From positions 1 to 64,000 of the forward strand of contig JADNRZ010000024.1 in NCBI GenBank assembly GCA_015501605.1: a DNA stretch of 64,000 nt. The letters are read 5' to 3'. Positions within the stretch are counted from its first letter, which is position 1. Every line of letters starts with the position of its first letter. Under the pieces are notes generated by a model. That model worked only from the letters and a program-made list of their open reading frames with translations, was not told the origin of the DNA and did no database searches. The DNA is from Panaeolus papilionaceus (Eukaryota; Basidiomycota; Agaricomycetes; Agaricales). The position numbers were made by a program, and so were the translations under genes. Positions 11,447 through 21,700 of the stretch are shown piece after piece.

Positions 11447-13135
11447 AAGTTTCAGGTTGATAGCTGCAGGGAGTGTGGAGGAATGAAGCCAAAAAAGCGG
11501 AGGGGGGAGGAGGAGAAGGAGGATCAAGTGGTGTTCCCACGCTCTAGTACCCAAAATGCGAAATGCAATTGCTCCATCCACAAGCACAACATTTCCATTC
11601 TGTTTTCATATTCTGAAAGTAGGCAATTGTAGCTTTCCAGTGATATATATATGTCAATTAAAGTAATAAAGGGAATAAATACAAAGGGTGCACAAAGAAA
11701 TATAATTAAAGATAGGGGCTAATTTAATTACCAAAAAAGCGAAATTGAATGGTGCAGTCCCCAGTGAGGATAGTGATCATATAAGGATAGATTATTAAAC
11801 TAGACACTTATAGCTTTCTAATGGTATATATGGTGTGCAGAAAAAGTGCCAAAAAAGCGGTGGAAAATGCAGCAGTAATAATGCTATTCATAAATAGGGA
11901 CTATTGATTATCAAAAAAGCGGAGCTGTTTTGGGTAATCTACTGGAGGGAATTAACTAAGTAAAAATCAGATTCAAATACTAGACAACTGTAGCTTTCTA
12001 GTGATATATATATATCCATATAAAAGTGCCAAAAAGCGGTGGAATAAATGCTGCAATAATAGTGGGGGAGGAATATTAATTAGTGTGATGTCATTTGTGC
12101 CTGAAAGCAGATCAGTGATACCAATTTCCCAAAAAAGCGAAGCTAATTAATGAGGAGTGATGAGATTAAATGGGATCAATGACATCACACTAATATTCCT
12201 GATCAGGACGAAGATTTGATTTGTAAATAGGGGCTCATTTAATCAATGCACAATAACCAGAGCAGATCTGCTGCTTCTGTGGCCACATTTGGCAGATCGG
12301 ACTGCATTAATAGATAGATATAGTGTATACCTTTCTAGTGGTATATATATCCCCCCAAATGGTGCCAAAAGCGAAGCAATATTGAGCAAATAATTGTAGT
12401 AAGGGGAATAGGGGCTAAAAAAGCGGAAAAAGCGAACCTGATCTGCTGGGTTGCTGGTACATTTTGGCAGATCGGATGGTGGGATCTTATAGAGGCTGTT
12501 AATAGCTTTCTAACGATATATAGATCACCCAAAATAATGCCCAGAGCGGCGCAATATTGAGCAGGATACTGTTTGGGCCAAAGATAGGGGCTTTTCAAGT
12601 GACCCATGTAAAAAAATATTTTTTAAGGATCGATGGGGATCATATGTGGGAGGCTGCGTTCAAAATTTCAGCCCAATCGGAGCAGAATTGAGTGCGCTAT
12701 TCATGATTTATATTATTTTTTCGATTTATTTTGATTTGTGTCTGGCTCTGAGAGTGTATTTCCTTAATTGCTCGCCAACCACTGATCCCCCCACCCCGAA
12801 AATACCCATTCCGGGATCCTGATTTTTTTCTCTATGCCCCCATACCCATATCATATCTATCCAACAACATTTGCCCAACCCCCACCCAGCCAGATAAGCC
12901 ATCAGCCCCTATCCAACTGGTATCCCCCCATCCTCCCCCCCTATCCCCAACACCCCTACCCATCCTCCTACCCCCGGAAAATCACCCATATATGCTCCTC
13001 ATACCCCCCCCATACCCACCCCCCCTCCCCCTAACCCCTGCCCCCCCCTATGACGAAATCCCTCTGCCAAAAGGCCCACTGCAATCTGGCAGTCCTGATG
13101 GTATCGAGCGGACTGCCAGTTTGCAGACTTGATGT
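11447..13135 (+). repeat. Satellite-like 1.7-kb repeat, copy 3 (inside a KDZ gene)
   Basis: This stretch is collinear with the arm at 30253-31961 and the inverted arm at 27348-29056, with scattered substitutions. It carries the motif AGCTTTCTA followed by a TATATA-like tract at 11631, 11812, 11992, 12329 (ACC variant) and 12504, spacings 181, 180, 337 and 175. AAAAAGCG words and GGGGCT words recur between them. A C-rich tract fills about 12782-13060. Near its right end is a perfect 10-bp hairpin stem (CTGGCAGTCC, 13086-13095, pairing with 13110-13119). It has no coding potential. Its left end abuts the KDZ body and its right end abuts the KDZ N-terminal exon, so it probably inserted into, or replaced, the middle of that gene. 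Confidence 0.85.
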
Positions 13136-13137
13136 AA

Positions 13138-13760
13138 TCATCTAGCTTCTATGGCTGCAATTTCCCAGGTTGCAGTAGAAGTGGCGGAGGGCTCTGGAAT
13201 GCATCCCAGCTGTTTGAGGTCAAGGTAACAAGTGGCAAGTGAAGGTGTCTGCTGCCTCCAGCCATCAATCTGATGCTGGATTTGATCCTTGCATGTACGT
13301 GGATCGATGCACTTGCTAAAAGGATGGAGTGATTGTTAGTGAAACTCTTCGGATAATCATTTGGCCACATACTTCGAGGTCATGTTGTTCAGAATATCAT
13401 GCAGGATAGCTTCACTGCCAGCATGACTTTGAAAAAATCCCTCTTCACCAGGTGGGTAGCAAGCTAGCCCTTGGTCTACCCAATCTTCATCTCCATCATC
13501 ATCCACCACTTCCGTGTCCATGATGACATCGCCATCAGGATCGAGACGATTGGGGTGGACCATGTCCGCAAAAAGGAGCTGCTGGCGTTGCGTGAAGCTG
13601 AGTGCTATCATGGGGGACAATTGGACGTCCGATGACATGCTGTCCTTGTGATGGCTCTCGTGCATCCGTTGTCTGTCCCTCGACTGTCCTTTGACAGGAT
13701 TCAAACTCAGCTCTGAGACTGGTTTGATTCGATGTGCATGTTATCATCAATTGATCAGTT
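13138..13760 (-). pseudogene. KDZ transposase, N-terminal (CxC1-type leader) exons
   Basis: This is the 5' part of a KDZ transposase gene on the minus strand. The first exon shows the acidic leader and the signature PPGEEGFFQSHAGSEA (about 13460-13410), well known upstream of the CxC1 cysteine cluster. A clean intron (13316-13372, GTATGT to TTTTAG) joins it to an exon reading DPRTCKDQIQHQIDGW and TPSLATCYLDL, another standard KDZ block. The frame ends at a TGA at 13138-13140, exactly where the repeat begins. It has the same strand and correct order relative to the KDZ body at 8961-11446, so both are probably halves of one gene. The cysteine cluster and a few hundred residues that should lie between them are absent. 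Confidence 0.8.
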
Positions 13761-13792
13761 CGCTTGTTGGTCCACATAGTAATCCAAACCAA

Positions 13793-14900
13793 ATATAATA
13801 AAGTGTTATCTTATCTTATCTATGTGTGATGTATTTAATTAGAACGAGTTAATTAATTAACGTGTGCGCACTGTCAGGATCACACAATGGCTCGTAAATT
13901 TTAAATGCGCTGGATGATCACTCGTTTTCAGACGCCTTTGTCTGCCCTGTTCTGCTGTGAAATGAGTCAGAACGCAGCAACAGCGAGCCAGCAGCTGATT
14001 ACCATCCATTGTCATATGGGATGGGCATTGGGGGACTTAGTGTGGGGGAGGTCGGCGAGCTGTGTTTTCGAGGGTCAGGTAAGTGCTCACCTTCATGTAT
14101 ACTTCAATGGTTGCTGGCTCGTTAGGCAAAGCAATTGGTTTGGTTGATCTCACAATCTCCAAGCCTTTCTGCCTCGTGCTTGGTCTGAGTTTGAAAAAGT
14201 TGTTGGGACAGTCAACGGACGGACGAGAGCCATCACAAGATTTTTTTGCAACCAGACATCGAATTGTCCCCCGTGTATTGGTAGGGTGTTCATGTCAGCC
14301 AAAATTCCCAGTTGAGAGCACCGATCTCACTAGATATTGTGTGTGCTAGTGCATCACGCTCCCTTTGGATGTCTTTTCCATTTCGGTTGATAGGCTTCTA
14401 TTGTGCGCAGAGTGTGATGAAGAGTAAAATGAATGGATTATTGTTCTACCTACTAGCCTCTCGAGGCTCTTATATACATGTAGATAATATTTATCTAGAA
14501 TATTCTACCAATATGAAGTAAGACCAAGAGTGGGCGCTAAGACGAAGCTGACTAATCTACGAGCGACTAAGACTACGAAATAATATCTGGAATATTCGAG
14601 GATATTCCCAATAGCTTCTTTATGTTCTGAGGTATTGTCGTTGAACCTCGACCATACTGGATACGAACAGATTTTGACAGGCCAGTGGTAGCCTTGGGCA
14701 TGGTGTATGTGGGTGAGAGTGCAGGTCTGGGTTAGGAGAATGTTAGCGTGCTGGGCCTGAAATGTGAAGTTAAGAAGCTATTAACCTTTGTCAAGTTCAA
14801 TACGCCACTTTGATGATCAGGGAAATGTCATTTCAGGATCTAGCTTGCTGGTGCCTGAAAATGAACCAGATACTCTGGATTTAGTAACTCGGACTCGTTG
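13793..14900. other. Flank with an inverted fragment of the KDZ leader (about 14190-14280)
   Basis: The segment about 14195-14280 on the plus strand matches the complement of about 13600-13690 in the KDZ leader. Shared words include GAGAGCCATCACAAG and AATTGTCCCCC, with a deletion between GGACAG and the first word. This is a short inverted duplicate of the start of a KDZ gene and could be part of a second, oppositely oriented KDZ relic. No intact reading frame was found, and 14300-14900 holds nothing else I can support. Confidence 0.5.
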
Positions 14901-15339
14901 TGCTCAACGATGAGCACAAGCCTCACTCTGGGTCTAAAGTAATTCAAAATGCCAGGTAAACATTGTCATCCATGAGAGAATAATGAATGATTTATTGACG
15001 GTAAAAGTGTGAGAGTACAGAACTAGGCGATGACGACGTGATATGGTACAAAATGGAGTGCAAACGACGATGAACACACCCAGAGTACCCTGACTAAATA
15101 AGCTACTGAGAGACGTAGTTTCCCTCTATTACCCTCTGTTCTCTTCAATTGTAGGTCAAGACAATGTCGACATTGGGCTTGTGATACCCTGGGGACAAAT
15201 GAGCATACCAGGCAGGCAGCAAGTAATATGGAAAATACAGTGAGGGAAGCAGGGAAGATGATGGACGAGATAATGTAGGGCTGTGTAGCGTATCTGGAGT
15301 GACAGAGGAGAAGGTGGGAGGACATCACGAAAAGGCACT

Positions 15340-15730
15340 TGGGCCAAAAAGACTCCTGGAGTCTCCTGGAGAGGCCAAAGATACAAAAGATACAAAAGAT
15401 ACACAGACTCTTTTAAAAGTTTTACAGGTCGTATGTCCCGCTTTTTTTTGACTTTGGAAAGCGTTTTGAGTATCACTTGTATGCCTTTCTGATGTCTTTC
15501 TGATGTCTTTTTGATGCCTTTGGCTGAGTACTGGTAAAGTCTTTTAGAGACTTTTTGGTAGTCCTTTTGAGACTTTGATGAGTCTCTATACAGTCACTAG
15601 GAGTCTTTCGTGAGACTCTGGTGATTTTCATAGCATTTGTCATGGTCTTTTGAAAGACTCTGGCAAGTCTCGCCGTAATTTTTGCAAGTCTTTAAAACAA
15701 CACTTGCAAGTCTCTTGGAATCTCCTTAAT
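15340..15730. repeat. AGACTC/GAGTCT-rich low-complexity tract
   Basis: The words AGACTC, GACTTT and AGTCTC recur densely, together with three tandem AAGATACAA-type units near 15378-15400. The word AAAAGGCACTTGG at about 15330 is the complement of CCAAGTGCCTTTT near 37375, where similar GACT-rich sequence lies, so both may be diverged inverted copies of one repeat. No gene is supported. The flanks 14900-15340 and 15730-15850 also show none. Confidence 0.4.
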
Positions 15731-15850
15731 CTCCATAAGCTCTGCAAAATTGTGTATATTTTATAGGCATGTAGCCTGAGGGTGTCTATATAGGGGCGTA
15801 CATCACAAGCAAAATCTAAATATGCAATCAAAATTTGTCCGAATCATCCA

Positions 15851-17926
15851 TTATTCTTCCACAATCATCCTGGCCTTCAAAGCATCAATGTCAACATCCA
15901 TTTTTTCCAAGTGATACTCAGCAAGCAAATGGATAGATTGATTGCTATCTCAAAATGAATTAGTCATATCTTCACATCTCATACCAAACAAGAATACTCA
16001 CGACACCTGTGTGAATATGGCTTCGATCTTCTTGGCGGCCCATCCAGGAACTTGAGATTCGATGGTGTCCCAGTGACGCGAGAATTTCTCATACCTAGAA
16101 AGCGAGTATTGGTAAGATAACACAAGCGAAGCATTGAATCATGCTTACAGGCCATTCATAATATCTTCGGTAAAATGGGGAGGGCTTCCTGAAGGGGGGG
16201 TGCCACTCGCATAGTCACGGATAGCGTGTGCAATCTAAAATTGATACCACATTATACTTGTGCCAGAAAAGTAAATTGGAAACACCTACAGCTGCGCAGG
16301 CCAAGAAAACCATAGAGGGGGGGATGCCATTGTCATCTTTGATCTGCTCTCCGGTGACGTTCTTTCTCATGCGGCCACTGCGTGGAAACCACACATGCTG
16401 AATGACTTCCAGAATCACCGGATGGCCAAATGGATCAGCCTTATCATAGGTGCGATTCTGATAATGCTGTAAGCACATACAAAGTATTGAGAACCAGGAG
16501 GAAAAAAACGAACTATAGTATCAATGCGACCAAAGGCGAAATTGGAGCCGCTGCTCAGCCACCAGACGAGGTCTGCGAGTTCCACTTCTCGATTTTTGTA
16601 GTTTCCGAGCCCGAAATGGCAAATGACTCGTTCTCGTGCCCCTGAGACTACCGTGCTAAAAAGGGTTGTACGCCCTTTGGTGTACTGTGGTGCGATGCGT
16701 GAAGGCAGTGGGTCAGATTGCGATTGCGATGGGGAACATGCGAAGTGTGGTGATGTTAGTCAAGATGATGTGCGAGAAACAAGAGAAAACGTACCATCTT
16801 CGCCCCCTGTTCCAACTTCATTGGAGACGCCGAAAATTTGGTCCAACCAGCAACAAATAGTTTGTCCACTTGGTATTCCTTTTTGGAGGCCAATGATTTG
16901 ATTTTGTTCCAGGCGTACTTTTGGCGAACGAAGTGACTCGTGCCAGGGAATGGGGTGGTGTCGTAGACGACAAGATGGCGGAAGTATTGTCTTACCCTTT
17001 CAGCAAAGTGCTTGGCGGGTGTCTTTTTGGTCTCTGTTGCCTCGACTGTTTTCTTTTTGCGACGTCGACGCGACCTGCTCTTATCAAGCTTCTCTCCGAC
17101 CTTGACCTTAACCTGAAGAAATTGAATCAGCAAAAAAAAAAAAAACAAAAATATTGAAGAGTGATTATACGCCATCGTCGTCGCTTTCCTCGTCATCCTC
17201 GTCATCCTCTTCATCCTCAGAGTCCGTGTTTTCGGGATCGTGTTCCTCGCTGCTGTGCCTTCCCATATCATCATCGACACTCTAAGTGCATCAGCAGTAA
17301 GCACCAAAGCATCATGACGAGGACTTACATTTTCATTTGCTTTCTTGGGTTTTTTGTTTTTGAGAGAGTCGAGGATCTGTTTTTCGTTGGCATCGAGATC
17401 ACCGTAGTTGTCATCTAGGGTTGGATAGAAAAAAGAGCTGGCAGCTACATTTGACCAGAAAGACACACCCTCGGCATCAAGTAGCTTCAAATTAGCATTG
17501 GAGATGGCTACAAAACAACGGTCAGTAAGTGGAGAGCCTCAAGCGATATAACGTACAGTTTTCATCTTCGCCATCATCGTCTTCAGTCGCTTTGGCCCTC
17601 TTGATCCGCTTTTTCGCATTTACAGGTTCCGAATACTCTCCCTCAGAAGACTCATTGTCGGTTGGCTTGGGGACGTTGGGGCGTTTTCGTTTTTCAGAGT
17701 TACTGGCGCTGGAATTCTTCTTGGAGTCCTTGGAAAGCTTGGAAGAGGCCTTGGAAGAAGGTTTGGATGGCCCCTTAGGTTTCGCCGCTGGCTTTGCTTT
17801 CGCCTTCGGCTTGGCAGGGGGTGTGGTGGCCTTATTTTTGGGATTCTTGCTACGAGATCTGGTTCTTCGACCCTCAGAGGAACTCAAGTCTCCAGCGTCA
17901 CTTTCAGAAAGTCTAGCAGTAGGCAT
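15851..17926 (-). CDS. DUF6532-like protein, nine exons, 532 residues
   Basis: Reconstructed exons (minus strand) are 17557-17926, 17329-17507, 17171-17281, 16795-17112, 16514-16684, 16290-16466, 16149-16234, 16002-16094 and 15851-15944. Every intron is GT-AG and short, and the total is 1,599 bases, exactly 533 codons. The product has a Lys/Ser/Pro-rich basic leader (residues 1-120), a strongly acidic run (about 185-220) and a basic cluster SRSRRRRKKK suggesting nuclear location. A folded region follows from about 250 to 520, containing YTKGRTTLFSTVVSGAR, DPFGHPVILEVIQHVWF and a C-terminal helix pair. Its layout matches DUF6532, a domain almost confined to basidiomycetes and of unknown function. 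An alternative in-frame ATG at 17992 would add 22 residues. No break was found, so it may be expressed. It sits between a KDZ relic and a retrotransposon, so it may be a multicopy family member. Confidence 0.72.
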
Positions 17927-18327
17927 GAAAAGGGAGTTGGGAGGAAGGAAAGAAAGTGGTGCAAGGCTAACTTGCCACGCAGCATATGACAAATCGGCTC
18001 CTTGTCACACTCACGCCTGTCAGGGTCCTGCTACTCACTCGTCGTCCTCGTTGCACAGGATATAGCGACGTCCACATACAAAAAGAGTTTTGGGAGCATG
18101 ATTGAAGGTCAAGACGAAGTTGGTTTGCACATATTATCAAGGGAGTCTCGTTTATATCGTCCAATTTCTCACAACTGACTAGTCGTCTAATGATACCGGT
18201 AGATCTCACATTTGAGATTGACACTCTGTAATCTAGATCCATGCACTCAATCGGTGTTCCTTCTTTTAATAACACCCCTCTTGTGGGTTGAATCTGAATT
18301 GTATTTTGTGTCCTGATCCGTCAAAAG
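17927..18327. other. Upstream region of the DUF6532-like gene
   Basis: Probable promoter side of the minus-strand gene ending at 15851. No clear TATA box or other control site was picked out. The retrotransposon target site begins at its right edge. Confidence 0.3.
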
Positions 18328-18332
18328 GCGGG

Positions 18333-18716
18333 TGTAAGGGCACCTCAGACACACACAAGTCCTGGGGGAGATCCAAAGATATATATCAGCTCTACATAAA
18401 TACAGGAAGTATACTCACCTGGGGGAGATCCAAAGAGAAAGAGGTAAAGGATCAAACCCAGGTGGAACAGCTATTTAAGTGATGAGCTGGCATTGGCATC
18501 AGCCTTGATGCCAAACAATGCCTTTGGGAATAAACAAAGGGAAACACAAAGGAATGACTATGAAACAGTGGCAACAACTAAATGATGAATGAGTGGCAAC
18601 TAAAGGAGAGTGTAATATAATATATATGAGTCCATGGTATGTCCAGATAATGAAATAGAGAGACAGAGAGACAATAATAAGGAAAACAATAGGAGGTAGC
18701 AGGAGATCCCCTGACA
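18333..18716 (-). repeat. 3' LTR of the Ty3/gypsy element
   Basis: A 384-bp direct repeat of 24157-24540. On the plus strand it begins TGTAAGGGCACC and ends GATCCCCTGACA. The target duplication GCGGG precedes it. It contains two internal copies of CTGGGGGAGATCCAAAGA about 60 bp apart, a short internal duplication present in both LTRs. Confidence 0.96.
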
Positions 18717-18729
18717 TTACCCCCCCTCT
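18717..18729 (-). other. Polypurine tract
   Basis: Read on the minus strand this is AGAGGGGGGGTAA, directly abutting the start of the 3' LTR. That is the position where the plus-strand DNA primer is expected. It overlaps the last codons of the integrase reading frame. Confidence 0.8.
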
Positions 18730-21700
18730 AGGATTGCTTCGCCCTCGAAGCATGAAGTCCAGCCTGTTTATAAGGAATATGAGCATAGGTGGTCCTGATA
18801 ACCTTTGGAGCCTTAGGATTCTCTGCATAGAAGTCTTTGATGAGGTCAGGAGCATGGACATCGTCAGCTGGTTCCCAAGAATTCCAACCAGCATCGTATC
18901 CTTCCCATTTGATCAGGTATCGAAGTTTGCCTCTGATGAACTTGCTGTTCAAAATCTTCTCCACAACAAACTCTTCAACATTGTCAACAAGCACAGGAGG
19001 TGGGGGTAGCTTGGCTCTTCGACCAGAGATGGGGTCATAAGGAGCAGGAGTGAGTCTGACAACATGGAAGACTGGATGGATGCGGGAGAGGGATTTAGGA
19101 AGCTGAAGACGGTAGGCATTCTTTCCAACACTAGAAATGACTGGGTAAGGACCAACTCGCTTGTGGGAGAGCTTCTTGGATGGCCGAGTGGTTTGGATGT
19201 CTGAGGCATCAAGGTAGACACGATCTCCAGGCTTGATCTCAGGAGCCTTGGTGCGACGCCGGTTGTAGTACCTAGCCATGTCCTCCTTAGCAGCTGCTAA
19301 GGCAGCACGTGCTTCCTCAAGAGCAGTCTTCATCCTATCAGTGAACTCATTCACAGTTTCCATCCGGGATGGAGGAAGAGGTTCAAAGCCCATGCGAGGG
19401 TGTTGACCAGAGTCTAGAAGGAAGGGAGTCTGCTGGGTGGAGGAGTGGACATGGTTGTTGTAGGCAAACTCGGCCATGGAAAGGATGTCGTACCAGTCAT
19501 CCTGTCGCTCAGAGATGTAGAGCCTGAGGTATTGTTCCAACTCCTGGTTGACACGTTCAGTCTGCCCATCAGTTTGAGGGTGATAGGCAGTGCTACGAGC
19601 TGGCTCAATCCCAAGCAGCCTGTAGAGTTCAGTAGTGAACTCTGCAATGAACTGTGGACCGCGATCAGAGACTACCTTGGATGGGAGGCCATGGAGTTTC
19701 CAGATATGGTCACGATACATGCGGGCAGTGCCTAGGGCAGAGACAGTGGTAGTGGTAGCAGTGAAGTGGGCGTGTTTGGAAAGGGAGTCAACAACAACCA
19801 TAATGGCATCATAACCATTGGACTCAGGAAGCTCGACAATGAAGTCCACACTGATATGGTCCCAACGGCGGTCAGGAACGGCAAGGGGCTCAAGCTCTCC
19901 AAGGGGTCGCTGCCTGATGGTCTTGGTCCTAAGACACATGTCACAGGTGCTGGTGTAGAGTCCAATGAACTTAGACATGCGTGGCCACCAGTAGTTCCTA
20001 GACACAAGCTCCAAGGTCTTCCAACGTCCAGGGTGTCCAGCAAGAGTGGAGTCATGACAGAGAGCCACAATGCGACGACGAAGATCACCACCTGGTGGAA
20101 CATAGAGCTTTCCACAGAAGTAGATAAGACCATCAGCTTCATCCCACTCTGAGGAGCGAAGAGACTGAGATCCAGTCTTTCTGAGTGCCTTGACTGCCTT
20201 GGCCACAGTGTCCTCAAGATCAGAGGCCTCCTTGGAATGTCGACGGATCTCGCGAACCAGAGAGCGTTCCTGTCCAACAAATTCCAGACCTTCTAGTGCA
20301 CGAACTGCAAACATCCCTGGGGTGAGGAGGGTGATGTTCTGGTTGTCACGTTCACTAGAACCATGGTCAGACCGACGTGAGAGGGCATCTGCTTTTCCCA
20401 TAGTAGCTCCTGCCTTGTGCTGCATGACAAAGTCAAAGCGGGCCAGAGTGAGAGACCAGCGGGCTTGCCTGCGGTTGAGGTTCTGAGACGACATGAAGTA
20501 TTCCAAGTTCTTGTGGTCAGTCCAGATCTCAAACTTGTGGCGGGCACCCTCAAGGAAGTGTCTCCATTCCTGTAAGGCTCGAATGATTGCAAGCATTTCC
20601 TTGTCATGAATCTCATAATTCCTTTCGACAGGAGAGAGTGACTTGGAAAAGAAAGCGATTGGATGCCACTTTCCATCTTCTGGAGACTGCTGAGAGAGTA
20701 CAGCACCAGTGGCGAAGTCTGAAGAGTCAGCTTCAAGCCGGAAAGGGAGATCGTCATTGGGAGCGGCAAGGACAGGGGAGGAGGTGACAGCATCCTTGAT
20801 GGACTGGAAGGCAGTAGCGGCAGCAGGAGACCAGGAAAACTCGTGGAGCTCTTGGTGAGATCAAAGAGGGGACGTGCATGATGAGAGAAGTCCTTGATGA
20901 ACCGTCGATAGAAGTTGGCAAAACCCAGGAAAGATTGGACTTCTTTCCTATTGGTGGGGGTGGGCCATTGAGCAACTCCAGCAACTTTGACAGGATCCAT
21001 CTCGACTCGGTTCTCGCAACAATAAGCCCAAGGTACTCAATGCGTGTCTTCTCAAACTCGCATTTCTCCAGGCGGAGGCAGAGACCATGTTCCTCTAGAC
21101 GCTTCAGGACCCTATGAGTGACCTCTCGATGCTCAGGAATATCCTTGGTGAAGATCAGGATGTCATCCAGGTATACCACAACCACACCTTCAGAGATCAT
21201 GTCTTGGAAGATCTCGTTCATCATGGTTTGGAAGGTGGCAGGACTGTTGGTGAGACCAAAGAACATGACAAGAGGTTCGAAGAGACCTCTGTGAGTGCGA
21301 AAAGCAGCCTTCCACTCATCTCCTTCTTTGATGCGGACATTGTTGAAACCCCAACGAATGTCAAGCTTGGTGAAGTAGCGTGCACCACGAAGTTGGTTGA
21401 TAAGGTCAGAGATGAGAGGGAGAGGGTACTTGTTCTTCACAGTCATATCGTTGAGCATGCGATAGTCCTGGACCAGACGAAGGGAGCCATCCTTTTTCTT
21501 CACAAAGAAGACTGGTGATGCCATGGGGGACTTGGAGCGGCGAATCTTTCCCTGAGCCTCGTTCTCAGCAAGGAAGCGCTCAGCCTCTTCACGTTCTGCA
21601 GGGTTTAATGGGTAAACCTTGCATCCCTTGGGTTGGGCTCCAGGAATGAGCTCAATCGCATGATCCCAAGGTCTTCTCTCAGGAAGCTTAAGAAACTCAG

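Noticed and set aside
11631..12512. CRISPR-like array (regularly spaced AGCTTTCTA words)
   Set aside because: The repeated word is short and degenerate, spacing is about 175-180 bp, and the host is a eukaryote; a satellite-like origin fits better.
17529..18065. A 178-residue plus-strand protein
   Set aside because: It is the antisense shadow of the Lys/Ser-rich first exon of the DUF6532-like gene.
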